NCBI GenBank assembly: GCA_000697335.1
Contig: JNEM01015923.1
Coordinates: 1-14,218, forward strand
Reading direction: 5' to 3'
Source of the DNA: Conidiobolus incongruus B7586
Taxonomy: Eukaryota > Entomophthoromycota > Entomophthoromycetes > Entomophthorales > Conidiobolaceae
DNA length: 14,218 bases
Position numbers and translations under genes: made by a program. A model generated the notes under the pieces. It did no database searches. It worked only from the letters and a program-made list of their open reading frames with translations, and was not told where the DNA came from. Below are positions 1 to 9,516 of the stretch, one piece after another (within the stretch, counting starts at the first letter, position 1; every line of letters begins with the position of its first letter).

Positions 1-39
1 ATATATTTTTATTATATATATATATAATAATTTTTTTAA

Positions 40-1175
40 TTAAAAAATTAAATTTTTAAAATTGATTATTTAATTTAATTATACTTAAACTAAATAATAA
101 TCATTAAAAGTCTTTTATTTTAGTATTAGTAAAACTTAACTATAAACCTTTTAAAATTATTTAAAATTTATAAGCAACTTTTAATAATAAAGTATTATTT
201 AAATTAACAATTTATTATTAGGTAAATTACTTTAAAACTAAAAAAAAACTATCTAAAACTTGTTAAGATTTAAAAAACTAATTTTAACTATCACTCTTTT
301 AATTATTAATAGAGTAAAAAAATATATTGTAAAGTACTTTTTTATTTTAGTTAAAAAATTATTTAAGCACTTTAATATTAGTTTTATAAATATTTTATAT
401 ATATTAAAGTTTAAACTTAAATTAATAAATAAAAATGTAAAATAAATACTTTATAATTTAACTAAAGCTTAAAAAAACTAGAGTAATTATTATTAAACAA
501 AACTTACTAAAATATTACTAGAAACCTAAACTTTTACAACAAATAATTATAATTAATGAATCTTAAATCTTTATATATAATCCTTTACTAAAACACAAAT
601 CAAAATGTTAAATTAAGTTAAATTAACTTTTTTTACAAATCCTTTTAAATTAATATTTTATTAATAAGTAAATATTAATTATTATAATAGATTATAATAG
701 TATATACTATTTTTATTTAGTTCTTAAAGGAAAATTAATTAATAGTAAACTTTATATTGTTTTTTTAAATAAAAGTATTTTTAATTAGTAATCTCAATAT
801 AATTTAAAAAAACCTATTATTTTGTATGATAATTTTAAAATATATAAATTTAAAACTGTAAAAAAACTTTCTAATTAAAAATAACTAGAAAAAACTACTA
901 TATCTAGTATACTCTTTAGATTATAACCTATGTGATTATAATTGCTTTAGGTAATTAAAAAACCAACTTACAAGAAAGAAAATTTCTGCAAGAAAATTTA
1001 ATTAGTTTATAAAACATCAAATTTCAGTCTTTAATCAAAAGAACTGTTTTTTAAGTGTTAAATCTTTGCTAAAAGTATAGAAAAAAGTTATTAATAATAA
1101 AAGAAACTATTAAATTTATATTATATATTTATTTTTATATATTATTTATTGATATATCTATTTATTTAAATTGCA
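40..1175 (+). mobile_element. Decayed mariner-type DNA transposon, copy A
   Basis: This is a relic of a Tc1/mariner-superfamily cut-and-paste transposon. It aligns over most of its length, in the same orientation, with the copy at about 12000-13140. A 61-codon open stretch at 260-445 reads like the N-terminal helix-turn-helix part of a transposase (KKLFKHFNIS followed by an ILYILK helix). A DDE-type motif remains at 820-845 (YDNFKIY, Asp codon 828-830). Further on, YSLDYNLCDYNCF (about 910-945) resembles the mariner YSPDLAPSDYHLF signature, with the final catalytic Asp at 934-936. The two motifs are one frame apart here, so there is at least one indel, and stops are frequent. The element is dead. 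Both ends are approximate because the termini merge into AT-rich sequence and I could not fix the inverted repeats. Calling it mariner rather than Tc1 rests on the D-34-D spacing, which is intact in copy B. Confidence 0.72.
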
Positions 1176-2393
1176 AAAAATTCCCATTATTAAAAATACA
1201 AAGTAATATAATATTTTTTTAACAAATAATTATACTTATAAATGATTTAAATTTGTGATATTATTGAAAATATTTTTTGATAAAACTTAATACATTAATA
1301 ATGTAACAAAATATGTTAAAATAATGAAAATTAATTTAATTTTTATTTTTTTGGGACTTTTGAATAATTTATTAATAACTATTCTTAATTAAGAGTTATA
1401 ATTTAATAACATTATCTTACATTATTTCTCTTTATTTTATTATACCAGATTTGTTATATTATTGAAATATATTTAATATTATGGTTATTTCAATAATATA
1501 ATATAATATAAAAATCATCTCATTACTTATTAAAATATATAATAATATTTAAAAAATAAACATAAAACATAAAATTAATGTTAATTTCGATTATATTTGA
1601 TTATCGAAGGATTAATTTTAATTTAAATAATTATATAATATAGATAAATTAATTGAAAAAAACACACATTATATTATATTCTTATATTTCTAAAAATATG
1701 ATTCAAATGATGTATATTAAATTCTTATTTTAAGTTAAAATATGTATCTAAGGTATAAAAATATTTAATAGTAATTTAATTTTATCACTCAATATTCTTT
1801 TAATCAAAATATAATATAATAAAATATATTTTTTGAAAATCAAAATTATTAAAAAAAATTATAAATATAATTTCCAAGGCATAATTATACTTAAACTATT
1901 ATATTTTGAAAACATAAGTAGTGCCATAAACAATAAAATATTTATTTGAATATAATGTTATAAAATGTAAAATAACCCAATTTAGATAAATTTTCAATGA
2001 CTAAATCAAAGTTTAAATGTTTTTAAAATTTAATTATAAATCATAGAAATTAAAATAATGGTCATATATTATATATAAATCAATTAAAATTATTGGTATA
2101 TAATTATTTAAAGTATGTTATAATTAATTCAAAATATGATAAGAATATATGATCAAATATTTTTTCTCATTACTTTTTATTCAAACTCGATTTTATAATC
2201 TAAAAGAAAATAAATTTAGATTAATTTATTAATATAATAATGATTAATTTAATGAAATATATTAAAAATTATAAGAAAAAAATGAATGAAGATATAGCAA
2301 AAAATATAGCAATTATAAAATCAAATTGAAGAGTTTAATGTATTGATCATTTAAAATTGGTTAATATATCTTTCATACTAATTAATCATTAAT
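1176..2393. other. AT-rich spacer, no gene seen
   Basis: I see no long open frame, no spliceable exon pair and no RNA gene here. The sequence is extremely AT-rich, with few GC dinucleotides. The only clear structure is the perfect inverted repeat at 1454-1501, listed separately. A 17-base match to the left part of the mariner relics occurs at 1882-1898, but it has no flanking similarity. Confidence 0.6.
1454..1501. repeat. Perfect 16-bp inverted repeat with 16-nt loop
   Basis: The arms TTATATTATTGAAATA (1454-1469) and TATTTCAATAATATAA (1486-1501) are exact reverse complements separated by 16 nt, and pairing stops on both sides. In DNA this AT-rich, one such hairpin in a window this size could be chance. 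It has no T-run or gene end next to it that would suggest a function. A tiny MITE remnant is possible. Confidence 0.5.
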
Positions 2394-2458
2394 CATATAG
2401 TGATGAGTATACCAGCCTGTCATGAAGATAACTTGGATATAATCTCTAGACTGAGAAT
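2394..2458 (+). ncRNA. Candidate C/D-box snoRNA
   Basis: A short, less AT-rich island shows the box order of a C/D guide RNA. Box C is GTGATGA at 2400-2406, a D'-like CTGT lies at 2417-2420, a C'-like ATGAAGA at 2422-2428, and box D is CTGA at 2451-2454. A weak 5-bp terminal stem could form between TTAAT (2389-2393) and ATTAA (2457-2461), but it sits 6 nt outside box C. Guide segments would be about 2407-2416 and 2436-2450. Such RNAs direct 2'-O-methylation of rRNA or snRNA in the nucleolus; I could not assign a target. The alternative is a 29-codon open frame starting at the ATG at 2404, which would be a short exon or peptide. It lies about 290 nt upstream of the RRP41 start, on the same strand. 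Confidence 0.35.
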
Positions 2459-2748
2459 TAAAGTTTCTTACCTTTCATTTCTTTAATATTTTGATTTTGT
2501 CATTAAATAATTATATTTTTGAAAAATTTTTTTGAATTTTAATCTTTTTTACAAAAATCATATAATTGTTAATAATTAATTAGTTTATTTATTCAATAAT
2601 ATTATTTAGAAAAAAGTAGAAATTATTATCCCATAATATAGTATTTAATAAAAATAAATTATAAATTAAAGTAATTAATTGAATTTTTATTGAATATAAT
2701 AGATAGAAAAAAAAATACAAAATTATATATTAATTAAATATTTATAAA

Positions 2749-3763
2749 ATGGTAATTATATTTAAAAAAAAATTAAATTCAAAATATAATTTTAAATACA
2801 TATTTTTATTTTTAGTCAAGATTAGAACTAATTAATTTAGAAGGTGCTTAAATAACAAAATTAATCATTAAATTAAATTTTAATAATTTTCAGGGTTACG
2901 TGTGGACGGTCGCAGACCCAACGAACTCCGCAAATTAAACACAAGCCTTGGGATTTTATCAGAAGCTGACGGCTCGGCATACTTAGAAATGGGTAATACC
3001 AAAGTACTCGCCACAGTTTATGGTCCCAGGGATCCTCGCAATAGAGGGTTAGGCATTTTGGAGCAGGCGAGTATTTTCGTAGATATTACTATGTCGCCAT
3101 TCAGTACTAACGAGCACAAGAAACGTGCCAAGAACGATAAGAGACTTGTGGAGATGGCTACTGCTGTCAGACAGACTTTTGAATATGTGGTATTGCCCCA
3201 TATGAATACGAGATCCGCAATTAATATTTATTTGCAGATTTTGCAGCATGATGGAGGTTGGTGAAATCTATAAATTTTTACAATTATGATTTTAATACAT
3301 TGGTTAGGACTTTTGCAAGCTTGTATCAATGTTACAACATTGGCACTCATTCATGCTGGTATCCCAATGACGGATTATGTTATTTGTACTTCTTTAGGTC
3401 TTGTTGATAAGACTCCCATCTTAGGTACTTTCAATCACTGTTTAACTATCATTCACACACTAATTGCTGTATAATAGATGTCAACTACACTGAAGAATCC
3501 TCAGGTCAAACACCTGATGTCACAGTCGCTATTACACCTACCAACGGCAATATCGCCCTTCTACTAGTAATTATTTTAATTTATATTCTATTTATTCAAT
3601 GCTAATCTATTCCAAATAGATTGAAGACAAACTTCACACAGGAGATTTCCAACAGCTAATTGAATTAGGTGTGAGTGGATGCCACCAAATCAAAGATATG
3701 TTAGTCGAAACCGTCACCAACTTTACGGAAGAGTTAACCAATAAGTATCAGCCCAATTCCTAG
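2749..3763 (+). CDS. RRP41: Exosome ring subunit Rrp41/Ski6 (RNase PH-like), six exons
   Basis: Rrp41 pairs with Rrp45 in the six-subunit RNase PH ring of the RNA exosome, which carries out 3'-5' RNA processing and decay in nucleus and cytoplasm. In fungi and animals the ring itself is catalytically inactive. Coding exons are 2749-2751 (the ATG alone), 2816-2843, 2894-3256, 3308-3424, 3478-3566 and 3620-3763. The five introns are 64, 50, 51, 53 and 53 nt, all GT-AG. The joined length is 744 nt, or 247 residues, against about 245 for the yeast and human proteins. The start reads MSRLELINLEGLRVDGRR, close to yeast MSRLEIYSPEGLRLDGRR, and this fixes the ATG-only exon. Other family marks are DGSAYLEMGNTKVLATVYGP, LQHDGG joined across intron 3 to LLQACINVTTLALIHAGIP, and NIALLLIEDKLH across intron 5. 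Introns 4 and 5 carry CTAAT branch-point-like sites. No key segment is missing. I saw no paralogue signature (Rrp46, Mtr3) that fits better. Confidence 0.95.
2752..2815 (+). other. RRP41 intron 1, directly after the start codon
   Basis: The intron begins GTAATTATA right after the ATG at 2749-2751 and ends TTTTTAG at 2815. At 64 nt it is the longest of the gene. The splice is phase 0, so exon 1 contributes only the initiator Met. Support comes from exon 2, which restores the conserved SRLE start of Rrp41 with no in-frame ATG of its own. Confidence 0.8.
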
Positions 3764-3792
3764 TCATACTCATTGAAATTATGTATATGCAA

Positions 3793-3798
3793 AATAAA
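3793..3798 (+). promoter_or_regulatory. Possible polyadenylation signal of RRP41
   Basis: AATAAA lies 30 nt after the RRP41 stop codon. The position suits a short 3' UTR, but this hexamer is frequent by chance in such AT-rich DNA. Confidence 0.3.
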
Positions 3799-3971
3799 AA
3801 TCAATATATTTTACATCATTTTTTAAAAGTTTAGATTAATTAAAATTATTTTTCATGCTGTTATTTATTAAGTACCCTCTGGAAATATATATAGATGGAA
3901 ATATACTTTTAAATTAAGTTGAATGATTTTATAATTAGATAATAGATTATAATAAATTTGATATATTTTAG

Positions 3972-4346
3972 AGTAACATTAATCCTGAAAAATATGAAAA
4001 AAGGATAGTATTTAAAACAGTAATCAAATTTATCATCATTTCATTAATTTCAGTCTTTTTCTACAATAATATATATCAATTCACTATCAATTGAATTATT
4101 ATATCGATATAGTTAAATGGTAGACTCTATTTCAATCTGATATTATTTGATACAATATTCCCCAATAATAATGCTCTATCATCATCCCATATTTGTTTTG
4201 AACTCTTGAATTTTTTTAGTAAAGTGGTTCAAACTTATGGATACTATAATGAAGATTATCGAATTAATGTTATATCTGAAAGAATTGACCTTGGATTTGA
4301 TAAGATATTTAGGAGAGGTTCAAATTTGAGGTTTTTTTTGAAATAA
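3972..4346 (+). CDS. Unrecognised small gene, 3' exons (possible OB-fold protein)
   Basis: I do not recognise this gene with confidence. Two open segments are each bounded on the left by a TAG acceptor. The first is 3972 to 4007 or 4019, read SNINPEKYEKRI, optionally with VFKT. The second is 4113-4346, with 77 codons open from the acceptor to a TAA and visibly more GC than the flanks. A GT donor at 4020 (GTAATC, like RRP41 introns 1 and 5) or at 4008 joins them in phase 0, giving an intron of 93 or 105 nt. The C-terminal part includes KVVQTYGYYNEDYRINVISE, then RIDLGFDKIF. The hydrophobic strand, then G-x-x-N-x-D-x-x-I pattern, recalls the last strands of small OB-fold proteins such as RPA14/Rfa3 or Ten1. 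That is only an impression. The N-terminal exon and start codon were not found. The gene follows RRP41 by about 200 nt on the same strand. Confidence 0.42.
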
Positions 4347-6186
4347 TAATATTAATAATGTAATTTGATTAAAATTATAATAGATTCAATGAAATAAATT
4401 TCACAAGATTGAATAATTGATTTTTAACATATTTATTAATGATAAGAATAGTCCATAATAAAATATTATGAATTTGTTTTGATATTATAAAAAAATTTTC
4501 AAAATCATTATATTTCTAAAACTATCTAACTTATTTTTAATATTCATTCTTAATTTTTTATACTTCAAATTTTTGCAGAATCTGAGTTTATAATATTTAA
4601 TTGAATTAATGTATTATTAAGTGAGCAGAATTAAATTTGTGAGAAATTGATTTAATTTCCAAATTTAAAAAGTTAATATATAAAAAAATGATTTTATATA
4701 ATTGATAGTGATTTTAATCTGATTTGATACTAATTTTTAAATTATTAATTGATATCTTTAAATAAATGAATAAAATTTTTCTTTAATTTGAGAAATTAAA
4801 AATATTATTTTAAAGGAATTTTGAGTATTATTAGCAAAAAATGAGTTTCTGATATTAAAATAGCTTTTCTATAGTTTTGCATATGCCAAAATAAATTTAC
4901 TTTGAGCCAAGCTAAAGACTAAAACTTGCCACCAATAAACACCATCAAGTATTGCTTAGATTAATAAAGAATATTAATTTTTTATCATTATTATTATTAT
5001 TATTAAATCCTTTAATAAGTATTATTTATTATATATTGAAATTATTATTAATTTTATCAATAATCAAAGGTAATTATCTTGAATTATAAAGACTAAATTA
5101 TTTATTAATATATTATTAAGCCAATTTTTAAAGTAATATAAAATATATTAAAATATAATTATATTTTATCAATTATTATATAACTTAATAAATTTTTTTA
5201 TTTATATATATAATTCAAAAAGAAAAGATTTTATATTTATTAAATCAGGAATTAGTCTTAAAGTCCTTATTTTTTGTTTTTAAATATAATAAGTTTAAAA
5301 TAAGAATATAAGATATTCTAATTAATAGAAATTGATTTAGTAATATATAGGAAATATATTAAATTCATAAAAATATAACAAAGACATAAAAAGTATAACA
5401 AAATATATCTGTAATATAATTGGCCATAATTTTAATATAGTTAAATAAAAGATAAACTAGTTATTTTTAATAATAAACTTATATTTTTATATCAATTTTC
5501 CTATAATATAGATATCAATTATTAAGAAAATCTGTAAAGTTATAAATATTAAAAAGTTTGCAAATATTAACCCAGTAATAAAAGAGAATTAATTTTAAAT
5601 CTTTGGTAAAATCAATTCCTAGATATATTAAAATAATAATTATATTTAAATAATTATCAATCAAATAGAATAAATAATTTTTTTGACTGACTCACAAAAC
5701 TAAATAAATACTAATTTATTATTATTTTACATTAAATTAATAATTTGAAATATTGAATTATGCTATCAAAGAAAATATAAATAATATGAATTGAATTTGT
5801 ATAAATAAATTTTATTTCAATTAATAATTAAAATAAAAAATTTTATTCATATCAATATAGGTTTAATTCTATTATAATTCAATAAATATAATAAAAATTT
5901 CAATCAATAACATAATTAATAAATTAATAATTAAAATTTATTTAAAATTATATTAAATAAATATTATAAATTCAATCAAATAAAAAAACATATTAGTTAA
6001 ATGAAAATGATTTGATTAACAATAAGTATTATTATAATGAATGTTGGAAAAATTAAAAAAAAATCAATTAAAATTAAAAAATTAATTTGAATTAATTCAT
6101 ATAAAATTAACTATAAATAATATTCGGTTTAATTCTCATATATTCATAATAATATTTAAAGTAATAAAAATCTCGATATTTCAAAT
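4347..6186. other. AT-rich spacer between the small gene and the phosphatase
   Basis: No gene of convincing length is seen on either strand. An ATT/TTA microsatellite of about six units sits near 4985-5005. A GC-elevated island at about 4870-4960 is listed separately. The last few hundred bases before 6187 should include the 3' UTR of the minus-strand phosphatase, but I see no distinctive terminator. Confidence 0.55.
4870..4960. other. GC-elevated island of unknown nature
   Basis: About 90 bp stands out from its flanks by base composition and includes the 8-bp palindrome GCATATGC (4879-4886). On the minus strand, positions 4955 down to 4872 are open for 28 codons. They include a GTAAAT donor-like site (minus strand, 4908-4903) after a possible AG acceptor. 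This could be a small exon, an RNA gene or a decayed gene fragment. No snoRNA boxes, tRNA fold or recognisable peptide were found. No plus-strand frame stays open through it. Confidence 0.25.
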
Positions 6187-8073
6187 TCACTGCTGCACAC
6201 TATTAACCAAAGCTGGTACAGTAACCATATAGGGTACGGTACCATCTTTGTGTAAATTCTCAACTCTAAGAGTAAACATCACATTATTATTAACCGGATC
6301 TTCCATCACACTGCAATAATTTCTTCTTGGTAGTAACTTTTGGTTGTTGAGTTTAGTACCGTCAACATCGTTCTGAAATAGTTGGATCATATCCTCGGAG
6401 GTATGGTCGTCGAGGTTATAAGTAATTGCTGTTTGATGTAAGGCGTCCGTCACGATATTGGGGGGAGGTGCATTGACAATTGCAGATGATACAATTTGGC
6501 ACATGTAGCGGAAATCGTTAGGGGGGCTGACGAATTTTGTACTGTGGAAGGTACCCGCGCCACAGCAGTGAACGTCGCCCGATAGGAATGAGACGCGGAT
6601 GTTGCGATTGCGGGCTAAGTGTTGCAGACGCCAGATCAGTTGACTGCGTTCGTTCATGCGGGGAGCGGCTGTCCAATGATCGAGCAAATCGTCGAGCAGC
6701 TCAGGTTGGCCAAAATGGTTTAAGATTTGCTCCATGGCACCAGTTTTGCCGAAAAGCTTGTGGAAGGATAATGAGTGTTGGATGTTTTGCCATTGTTGCA
6801 TTGCGGATTCAACTACTGCAAAACGTGGGTAGCAAATTGGAATACCTAAGATCACCATTAAATGCTTGCAGGTTGGAGGTAGTTCCCTTTCAATGACGTT
6901 GAATACCATATCGTAAGATTCATAGGACAAAGTTTGATTGATCGAGCGCTCTGATCGATTATCAAATCCGACAATAGCAGTGGTAGAACCAAAATTCTTA
7001 AACCAACTGTAACTCTTTACCCCAATATAATTATCGATACGAGCTCTCTGGAATGTAGTATGATGTTGGAAAAGGAGGAAGAAACGTAGAGCAATGGTAC
7101 CAATACCCTGGAAGTATGGACTTGTCTGCAAACGATCTGGGTAAGAGCCGTAACCATCGAAAATATCGTGATCGTCAGTAACGAAACTGTAGGGAATTTG
7201 AGCTAGAGCTTTGCCAAAAGTGCCACGACTGAAGCATTTGACATAATTTTGGAAGTAGAAGTCGCTCACTTCGTCCGCTACAGTTTCAGTGAACACTGCC
7301 TTGTCACGATCTTTGTGACTGACAATGCCCAACCATCCCCTCAGAGCGTGGGTTAAGAATACATCGTCACAGTATAATTGATCTCCCCCACCTACCTGAG
7401 CATGGTAAGGTTGTTTCTGATGAAGTGTAAACACGTCATTCCAAAGCACATCAGCCCCGCCCATCTTGTCCTGTTTCTCGGGCGTGATATCATTAGAGAA
7501 TCCATTACAACTGTGGAATAACCATCTCCACCTCTGATTGTACCCAGCCATATACACTCTAAACATGGGTCCATTATTCACATTGTACTCGAAGAACTTC
7601 TCATCTGGACTTACAGGGATCGATAGGTTATATCTCCAGAACCCGTTACTCTTGTACTCATCAATCAATTCCCCCTGAATATTATGACTCTGACCGCCCT
7701 CCACCAATGTAATTTTAGGAGGATTGTCCTTAGCAGTGGTATTTAGCGTCACTACCAAAATACTCGCATAGTAAATCCTCTTCTGCAAATCAGTATTATT
7801 ATAACGTATCATGGGTCCAATAAAGCGGTAACCGGAACTCGTGGGAGTGGCAGGCTGTGGTGAGTTGTAATTACTACTCGTATCAGTATAAGTATTGGAA
7901 TTTGGATACGTTGGCGTATTGGGGAAGCTTGGGGGATTACTATTACCTGGCGAGTTGCTAAATTGATTTGGAAATGGAAATGGAATATGCTGGGGTTGGT
8001 TACTTCCCCCTCTATCACTACCTCCCCCAGAGTATGAATAATCGTTGGGATTTGGAAAAGGTACACCAGACAT
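6187..8073 (-). CDS. PhoD-like metallophosphatase, fungal type
   Basis: This is a single uninterrupted 628-codon gene. PhoD-family enzymes are metal-dependent phosphomono/diesterases of the calcineurin-like superfamily; the substrate of this branch is not known to me. Residues 1-80 are a Pro/Asn/Ser/Gly-rich disordered tail without a signal peptide or membrane segment, which suggests an intracellular protein. The catalytic core then shows the expected order: HSCNGFS (187-193), GGGDQLYCDD (228-237, metal-ligand Asp231), TDDHDIFDGYGS (299-310, the PhoD DDH block), GFDNRSERS (369-377) and LSGDVHCCGAG (497-507, with Asp500 and His502). All the key blocks are present, so it should be active. The start ATG at 8073-8071 is preceded by an A-rich stretch (AAAAAAAGAA). 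Overlapping frames on either strand are shadows. The lack of introns contrasts with the five in RRP41. CCAAT boxes lie about 160-190 nt upstream. Confidence 0.93.
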   Translation of the reverse strand: MSGVPFPNPNDYSYSGGGSDRGGSNQPQHIPFPFPNQFSNSPGNSNPPSFPNTPTYPNSNTYTDTSSNYNSPQPATPTSSGYRFIGPMIRYNNTDLQKRIYYASILVVTLNTTAKDNPPKITLVEGGQSHNIQGELIDEYKSNGFWRYNLSIPVSPDEKFFEYNVNNGPMFRVYMAGYNQRWRWLFHSCNGFSNDITPEKQDKMGGADVLWNDVFTLHQKQPYHAQVGGGDQLYCDDVFLTHALRGWLGIVSHKDRDKAVFTETVADEVSDFYFQNYVKCFSRGTFGKALAQIPYSFVTDDHDIFDGYGSYPDRLQTSPYFQGIGTIALRFFLLFQHHTTFQRARIDNYIGVKSYSWFKNFGSTTAIVGFDNRSERSINQTLSYESYDMVFNVIERELPPTCKHLMVILGIPICYPRFAVVESAMQQWQNIQHSLSFHKLFGKTGAMEQILNHFGQPELLDDLLDHWTAAPRMNERSQLIWRLQHLARNRNIRVSFLSGDVHCCGAGTFHSTKFVSPPNDFRYMCQIVSSAIVNAPPPNIVTDALHQTAITYNLDDHTSEDMIQLFQNDVDGTKLNNQKLLPRRNYCSVMEDPVNNNVMFTLRVENLHKDGTVPYMVTVPALVNSVQQ

Positions 8074-8232
8074 TTCTTTTTTTATTAATCTATATTACAA
8101 TATATATTTATTAATTCAAAAGAATAATTGATAATATTAGGGTATATTATTTTAATTTATAAAGCTATTTTAATTAAGGAGCTTGGTTAAGTTAAATGAG
8201 AGTGTTCTTTTAAATAAACAATCCCTAAAATT

Positions 8233-8259
8233 CCAATGATTGGTTAAAACAGGTCCAAT
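8233..8259. promoter_or_regulatory. CCAAT-box cluster upstream of the phosphatase
   Basis: A palindromic pair CCAATGATTGG (8233-8243) is followed by a third CCAAT (8255-8259). They lie 160-186 nt upstream of the minus-strand start codon. CCAAT is the binding core of the fungal Hap2/3/5 (NF-Y) complex. Three cores in 27 bp is unusual in DNA with so little C and G. Whether they act on the phosphatase gene is inference. Confidence 0.35.
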
Positions 8260-8260
8260 T

Positions 8261-9425
8261 ATGTCAATAGTTAGTTTTTAATCTAAAACCGTTTTTCTTA
8301 TCACAAGATTGTCAAATTTAAGATGAAATTCTACTAATATAGCGAATTATGAAAAAATAATATAATATTTAATAAATGAAATATCATCATTTTTTTATAT
8401 GTAATTAATTTTAAAACTCCAATAATTTTATTGTTTCTTGTTTGAAATATTAGAATTATTTTGACAATGAATGTTTAATTCAGTTTTCAAAAATTTTACA
8501 AATGATTAGAATTATTTCCTAATATAATTTATAAAAATATATTATACTACTATCAAAATTTCAATATATTAAGTTATTTCTATCTTTTTTATTTTAATTA
8601 ATCATTTAACTTTATTGATCATTATTTAGTTATATAAAATATTTCTTTCCATTCTCATTAACCCATTGTAATTATTTATAAGTTCATAAAATATTGAATT
8701 AATTAAAATTTCATGATAATTCAGCAAAATAATAAAATTTATAATATAAATATTTTAAATTTAAATTTTAAAAATTTATTAAATTAATTATCAATATATA
8801 CTAAAATTAATTTTATCTTAATACTTAGTCAAGAATCAATTTAATGACTGCATCATCATTTATTTGAAATCGGTAATGAACTTTTAATTATCACTTAATA
8901 TTCAAAATTAAGGGAAAAATCTTTTAGACAATAATATAAAATATATTTTAAAAAGTTGAGAGCTATAATGTTTAAATTAATTATAACCAATTATTAATTT
9001 CATTATATTTAACTATATAGTAGTTAAAAATAGTATAATTTTAGTATATATCAGTATTCTATTTTTGATATTATATATAATAAATTCAATTTATTTTTAT
9101 AAAAAATATTGATATAATATAAATTTATCATAAATGTATTTTAAATAAATTAATATAGCTTAATTTAGATATTAATCAAAAATATCATAAAATTGGAGTA
9201 GTGAAAAATTACTTAAGTAATATTTAAGAGTATGAACATAAATTAAAGAGAGAAAGAATTGTAATTCGAAAGGAAAGATAGCAAATGCATAAAGGGAAAA
9301 TTAAAGAATTTGTTTATTATTTTCTATAGTAAACATATAAATGAAATTAGAAAGAAAAAATAACGGTGAGAATAGAGTTATGGAATAAAATTACAATAAT
9401 AGAATAAGTGATTTATTATAGAGAG
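8261..9425. other. AT-rich spacer between the phosphatase promoter and the tRNA
   Basis: No open frame, RNA gene or repeat could be supported. The last 200 bases before the tRNA are purine-rich (runs of GA/AAG on the plus strand) but hold no defined element. Confidence 0.55.
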
Positions 9426-9498
9426 GCCTTCTTGGCTCAGTTGGCAGAGCGTCCGCCTAGTAAGCGGAAGGTCACCAGTTCGATTCTGGTAGAAGGCA
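9426..9498 (+). tRNA. tRNA-Thr (anticodon AGT), intronless
   Basis: A complete 73-nt cloverleaf is present. The acceptor stem GCCTTCT (9426-9432) pairs perfectly with AGAAGGC (9491-9497), followed by discriminator A. The D arm is GCTC...GAGC. The anticodon stem TCCGC/GCGGA holds the loop CTAGTAA, so the anticodon is AGT, read as IGT for ACU/ACC threonine codons. The T arm is ACCAG-TTCGATT-CTGGT. CCA is not encoded, as expected for a nuclear gene. Internal Pol III boxes are TGGCTCAGTTGG (A) and the GTTCGATTC region (B). A T5 run at 9512-9516 is the likely terminator. Confidence 0.97.
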
Positions 9499-9511
9499 GC
9501 AATGCGAGAAG

Positions 9512-9516
9512 TTTTT
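9512..9516 (+). terminator. Pol III terminator of tRNA-Thr
   Basis: This is the first run of five T residues after the tRNA, 13 nt past its 3' end, which is typical for Pol III termination. A second, longer T run follows at about 9538-9544 as a backup. Confidence 0.7.

Noticed and set aside
260-445. 61-codon open frame as a separate gene
   Set aside because: It lies inside mariner copy A and reads as the N-terminal helix-turn-helix remains of its transposase. Copy B has the same segment broken by stops.
1882-1898. 17-bp match to both mariner relics (76-92 and 12041-12057)
   Set aside because: There is no similarity on either side of the match. In DNA of this composition a short shared word is weak evidence for a third copy.
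3049-3249. Minus-strand 66-codon frame
   Set aside because: It is antisense to RRP41 exon 3, which is strongly conserved in the plus-strand frame.
3783-3830. ATG frame just after RRP41 as the first exon of the small downstream gene
   Set aside because: A donor GTTTAG could give phase 0, but the site is poor. The exon would start about 20 nt after the RRP41 stop, leaving almost no room for its 3' UTR and a promoter.
6537-6896. Plus-strand 119-codon open frame
   Set aside because: It is antisense to the well-supported PhoD gene, matches no family I know, and is explained by codon use of the real gene.
7392-8066. Minus-strand frames at 7392-7574 and 7809-8066
   Set aside because: Both are out-of-frame shadows within the PhoD gene, one across its low-complexity N terminus.
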